From CBDESM01 sp965242485 (GTDB lineage: Bacteria; Chloroflexota; Dehalococcoidia; Bin125): a DNA stretch of 64,000 bases. Positions 61,514 to 64,000 of the stretch are shown here, piece by piece. Each line of letters starts with the position of its first letter. The stretch's first letter is position 1. The notes under the pieces were generated by a model. The model made no database searches, had not been told where the DNA came from, and worked only from the letters and a program-made list of their open reading frames with translations. A program made the translations under genes and the position numbers. The stretch lies in contig CBDESM010000003.1 in NCBI GenBank assembly GCA_965242485.1, forward strand, positions 992,001 through 1,056,000, in the 5' to 3' direction.

Positions 61514-62269
61514 ATGACCGAGCAAAGCGCCGAGCAGAACGCAGAGAAGAACCGTTCCGATGAACCGATGAAGATCTGGCTGCTGCTCGACCGCTCGGGT
61601 TCGATGAGCCGGCTGCGCCGCGCCGTCGTCGCGGAGACGAATCGGCTGCTGGACGAGCAGCGCGCGCAGGAGGGCGGCTGCCGGATCACGCTCGCGCAGT
61701 TCGATTCGCGCGCGCCGTTCGAGCTGATCATCGACGACGAGCCGATCGCCGACGTGCGCCCGCTGCGCGAGGAGGACTACGCGCCGCGCGGCGGCACGCC
61801 GCTGTTCGACGCGATCGGGTCGCTGGTGGCGCGGGCCGACGAGCGGATCCGGCGGCGGGAGCGGGACGGGCAGCCGGAGGAGGACCAGACGCTGATCATC
61901 CTCACGGACGGGCGGGAGAACGCGAGCCGGGAGTTCACCGGCGCGCAGATCGCTGCCCTGCTCGACGCGCGCAAGGAGGCGGGCTGGGCGATCGCCTACC
62001 TGGGCGCGAACCAGGACGCGCTGGCGGAAGCGGACCGGATCGGCGTCGACCAACGCAGCGCCTCGAATTTCCGCGCCACGGACGACGGCCTCTCCCGCGC
62101 CTACAGCTCGATGAGCCGCGGCATCTCGGAGCGCCGCCGCATGTCGCGCACCGACCGCCGCAGCGGCAGCAGCGACTTCTTCCACGGCATCCGCGAAGCC
62201 GAAGAACCCGCAACCACGTCAACGGGCAGCCGCTCCCGCGACGGCCGGCGGCCCTCCCGCCGCGGCTAG
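61514..62269 (+). CDS. VWA-domain protein
   Basis: The 251-residue protein is a lone von Willebrand A domain with MIDAS residues in LLLDRSGSMSRL, the Thr in RGGTPLFDA and the Asp in LTDGRENAS. An acidic N-terminal lead and a long Ser/Arg-rich tail (SRSRDGRRPSRRG) flank it. No signal peptide is present, so it acts in the cytoplasm. Its stop overlaps the convergent CaiB/BaiF gene by 4 bases. Confidence 0.9.
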   Translation: MTEQSAEQNAEKNRSDEPMKIWLLLDRSGSMSRLRRAVVAETNRLLDEQRAQEGGCRITLAQFDSRAPFELIIDDEPIADVRPLREEDYAPRGGTPLFDAIGSLVARADERIRRRERDGQPEEDQTLIILTDGRENASREFTGAQIAALLDARKEAGWAIAYLGANQDALAEADRIGVDQRSASNFRATDDGLSRAYSSMSRGISERRRMSRTDRRSGSSDFFHGIREAEEPATTSTGSRSRDGRRPSRRG

Positions 62270-63612
62270 AGGATTCCGGCTTCGCAGAGGGCGGTTAGTT
62301 CGGGGGCGGGGATTTGGAGGAGTTCGGTGAAGACGTAGTCGTCGTGTTCGCCGCGGTTGGCTACGGGGGCGGTGATGGCGGAGGGGGTGCGGGCGAATTT
62401 CCAGGGGGTGCCGATGTAGAGGGCGCCGTCGCGGACGGGGGCGGCGAGTTCGGCTGAGAGGTCGATGCCGGCGGCGCAGAGGGCGGCGAAATCTTCGTCG
62501 ACCAGCAGTTGTTCGGGGCCGCAGAAGCGGGCGGCGGGGACGCCGGCGGCTTGCAGGCGCTGGGCCAGGGCTTCGGCGTCCTGCGTCTGCGTCCACTCGG
62601 CGATGGCGGCGTCGAGCTCGTCCTGCGCCTTGAGCCGGTGCAGGCCGCGTTGCCAACGCGGGTCGGCCAGCCCGCTTGCAGTGCCGTCGTCGGGTGCCGC
62701 GCTGGTTGCGTCCGCCGCGTCTGCCGGGCTCGCTGCGGCGCCCTGCCGGGTTGCGCTGGCCGCGGCCGTTGCGCCGTCTTCTTGGGCGGCTGCGAGCAGG
62801 GCTTGCCATTGGGCGTCGGTGCGGGCGGCGATGGCGATCCATTCGTCTTCGCCGGCGCAGGGGTAGGCGCCGTGCGGGGCGATGCCGCGTTCGCGGTTGC
62901 CCTGCGGGCCGGCGTCGCGTCCGTTCATGAGGTAGTCCAGCAGCGGTTCGGCGGCGCGCTGGAGGGTGGCTTCGCCTTGGGCGAGGTCGATGAACTGGCC
63001 CTCGCCGGTGCGGTCGCGGTGCTCGAGCGCGGCCAGGACGGCGACCATCGCGTGGCCGGCGGCGGTGGGGTCGAGGTCGGCGGTGTCCTCGCGCGGCTGC
63101 GGGTCGCCGGGGTAGCCGAGCAGGCTTTTGAGGCCGTAGAGCGCGGCCAGCGAGGGGCCGTAGGTGACGAGGTCGCGCCAGGGCGCGTCGGTCGCGCCGG
63201 TGGCGGAGAGGGAGATCATGATCAGGCGCGGGTTGACCTCGCGCAGCGTTTCCCAGCCGAGTCCGAGGCCGGGCATCACGCGCGGCGAGAAGTTTTCGAG
63301 GACGATGTCGGAGCGGGCGACGAGGCGCTTGTAGATTTCGAGGCCGCGCGGGTCGCCGAGGTGGATCGAGATCGACATTTTGCCGCGGTCGAGCCCGTGG
63401 AAGGCGCGCGGGTCGTCGGGCGCGGTGCCGCCGCGGTCGCCGCCGATGTTGCCGACGGGCGTCCGCTGCGAGCCCATCGAGACGCCCGAGCGCCGATGCG
63501 GCGCCCCTACCTTGATCACCTCGGCCCCCAGATCCGCCAAGAACATCCCCAGCAACGGCCCCGCCCAGACATGCCCCTGATCAACGACGCGGATGCCCTC
63601 GAGGATGTGCAT
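62266..63612 (-). CDS. CaiB/BaiF (family III) CoA-transferase
   Basis: The 448-residue protein starts GIRVVDQGHVWAGPLLGMFL, ADLGAEVIKVGAP, and later ENFSPRVMPGLGLGWETLRE. The segment DLVTYGPSLAALYGL lies at the usual catalytic Asp site and has no Asp in the standard place. A stretch rich in Ala, Asp and Ser (near ATAAASATRQGAAASPADAA) is an unusual low-complexity insertion before the C-terminal domain. The ATG overlaps the upstream stop (TAATG). Confidence 0.9.
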   Translation of the reverse strand: MHILEGIRVVDQGHVWAGPLLGMFLADLGAEVIKVGAPHRRSGVSMGSQRTPVGNIGGDRGGTAPDDPRAFHGLDRGKMSISIHLGDPRGLEIYKRLVARSDIVLENFSPRVMPGLGLGWETLREVNPRLIMISLSATGATDAPWRDLVTYGPSLAALYGLKSLLGYPGDPQPREDTADLDPTAAGHAMVAVLAALEHRDRTGEGQFIDLAQGEATLQRAAEPLLDYLMNGRDAGPQGNRERGIAPHGAYPCAGEDEWIAIAARTDAQWQALLAAAQEDGATAAASATRQGAAASPADAADATSAAPDDGTASGLADPRWQRGLHRLKAQDELDAAIAEWTQTQDAEALAQRLQAAGVPAARFCGPEQLLVDEDFAALCAAGIDLSAELAAPVRDGALYIGTPWKFARTPSAITAPVANRGEHDDYVFTELLQIPAPELTALCEAGIL

Positions 63613-63995
63613 TACTCGTCCCCGGCGATCTCGTCGCGTCGGCGCGTTGCCAGATGTTCCAAGCGCCGGGCTTGGGTGACCAGCGTTTGCCGAAGCCCGT
63701 CGCTCACTTGGCGCTCCGCGATCACGCCGGCGAGCCGAGAGATGGTCAGTGCACGCCGCGCGATTCTGATGTCCGGGTGCTTGCGGCGTTCATAGATGTC
63801 GTCTGGGATGATCCGCCGTCGAGCCGACGGTGGCAGTGGTCTGGCGTCCGCTGCTGCAATCGTGCCTTCATTCAGGACGGCACCGAAGGTCGATTCCTCG
63901 AGCATCTTCATGAGCACCGAGTATTCGAGCGCCCGCATCTCTGCCTTTATCTCTTCGGTGATGTGCGGCTTTTGAAATTCCCATACCGGCCACAT
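63612..63995 (-). CDS. Uncharacterised protein at the window edge, start uncertain
   Basis: A 127-residue frame from ATG 63995 reads MWPVWEFQKPHITEEIKAEM, then is helical and basic (RRIIPDDIYERRKHPDIRIAR) to the end. The frame stays open to the window edge, so the real start may lie outside. It is translationally coupled to the CaiB/BaiF gene. No family was recognised. Confidence 0.5.
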   Translation of the reverse strand: MWPVWEFQKPHITEEIKAEMRALEYSVLMKMLEESTFGAVLNEGTIAAADARPLPPSARRRIIPDDIYERRKHPDIRIARRALTISRLAGVIAERQVSDGLRQTLVTQARRLEHLATRRRDEIAGDE

Positions 63996-64000
63996 CTCGA

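Noticed and set aside
1..64000. Integrase, transposase or att sites that would mark the islands as mobile
   Set aside because: None was found. The tRNA-Lys is complete and I saw no partial copy of its 3' end in the window.

Overview
The window is a GC-rich, gene-dense bacterial chromosome segment. The gene set suggests a member of Chloroflexota, perhaps a SAR202 or Dehalococcoidia-like lineage from a marine or sponge habitat; this is inference, not shown by any marker. The clues are repeated CaiB/BaiF CoA-transferases, two EHN-type epoxide hydrolases, enoyl-CoA hydratases, an acyl-CoA ligase, EtfAB with a membrane EtfD-like reductase, and many small toxin-antitoxin and defence genes. No rRNA, CRISPR array, IS element or prophage was seen. 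One tRNA (Lys, TTT) is present.

Layout. 0-7.2 kb is a defence island edge: a 5'-truncated N6-adenine methyltransferase carrying a hairpin cluster and a triplicated segment, then a 1703-residue DUF1998 helicase with a Vsr/DUF559-like nuclease tail. 7.2-12.6 kb is housekeeping: gltX, rluD and lspA, then a molybdopterin oxidoreductase and thrC with a possible Met/Thr leader peptide and a NIL-domain partner. 12.6-14.0 kb holds PIN toxins and small partner proteins, including a decayed toxin. 14-16.5 kb holds two epoxide hydrolases. 16.6-19.3 kb holds a DUF262 endonuclease flanked by two paralogous small genes. 19.4-23.5 kb holds resB, lgt, a thioredoxin-like protein, a CadI/ArsI-type protein and tRNA-Lys. 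23.5-25.9 kb is a double CaiB/BaiF protein.

26.3-31.0 kb is a run of secreted proteins on the minus strand, including a broken M23 peptidase and a protein whose start codon is separated from its signal peptide by a 17-base C tract. 31.1-37.7 kb holds a uracil-DNA glycosylase, a large VWA protein, a phosphoesterase, a MoxR-type ATPase and coaE. 38.6-45.8 kb holds etfA, etfB and an etfD-like gene, with a REase-MTase-TRD (type IIG-like) restriction gene between etfB and etfD. That restriction gene is split by a 22-base C tract. 45.9-48.6 kb holds two DUF3800 genes around a small membrane protein, apparently from a tandem duplication. 48.8-64 kb mixes fatty-acid-type catabolic genes with an RCC1-like protein, an Swt1/HEPN-type ribonuclease candidate with a 40-residue neighbour, a penicillin acylase, an SDR, a second PIN pair, a cupin, a dienelactone hydrolase, a VWA protein and another CaiB/BaiF protein.

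The strongest candidate novelty is the pair of long poly-C tracts, one inside a restriction enzyme and one at the start of a secreted protein. Both currently leave the gene one base out of frame. They look like phase-variation switches, but homopolymer sequencing error must be excluded. Next come the self-duplicating segment in the left-edge methyltransferase, the helicase-nuclease system beside it, and the HEPN cluster.
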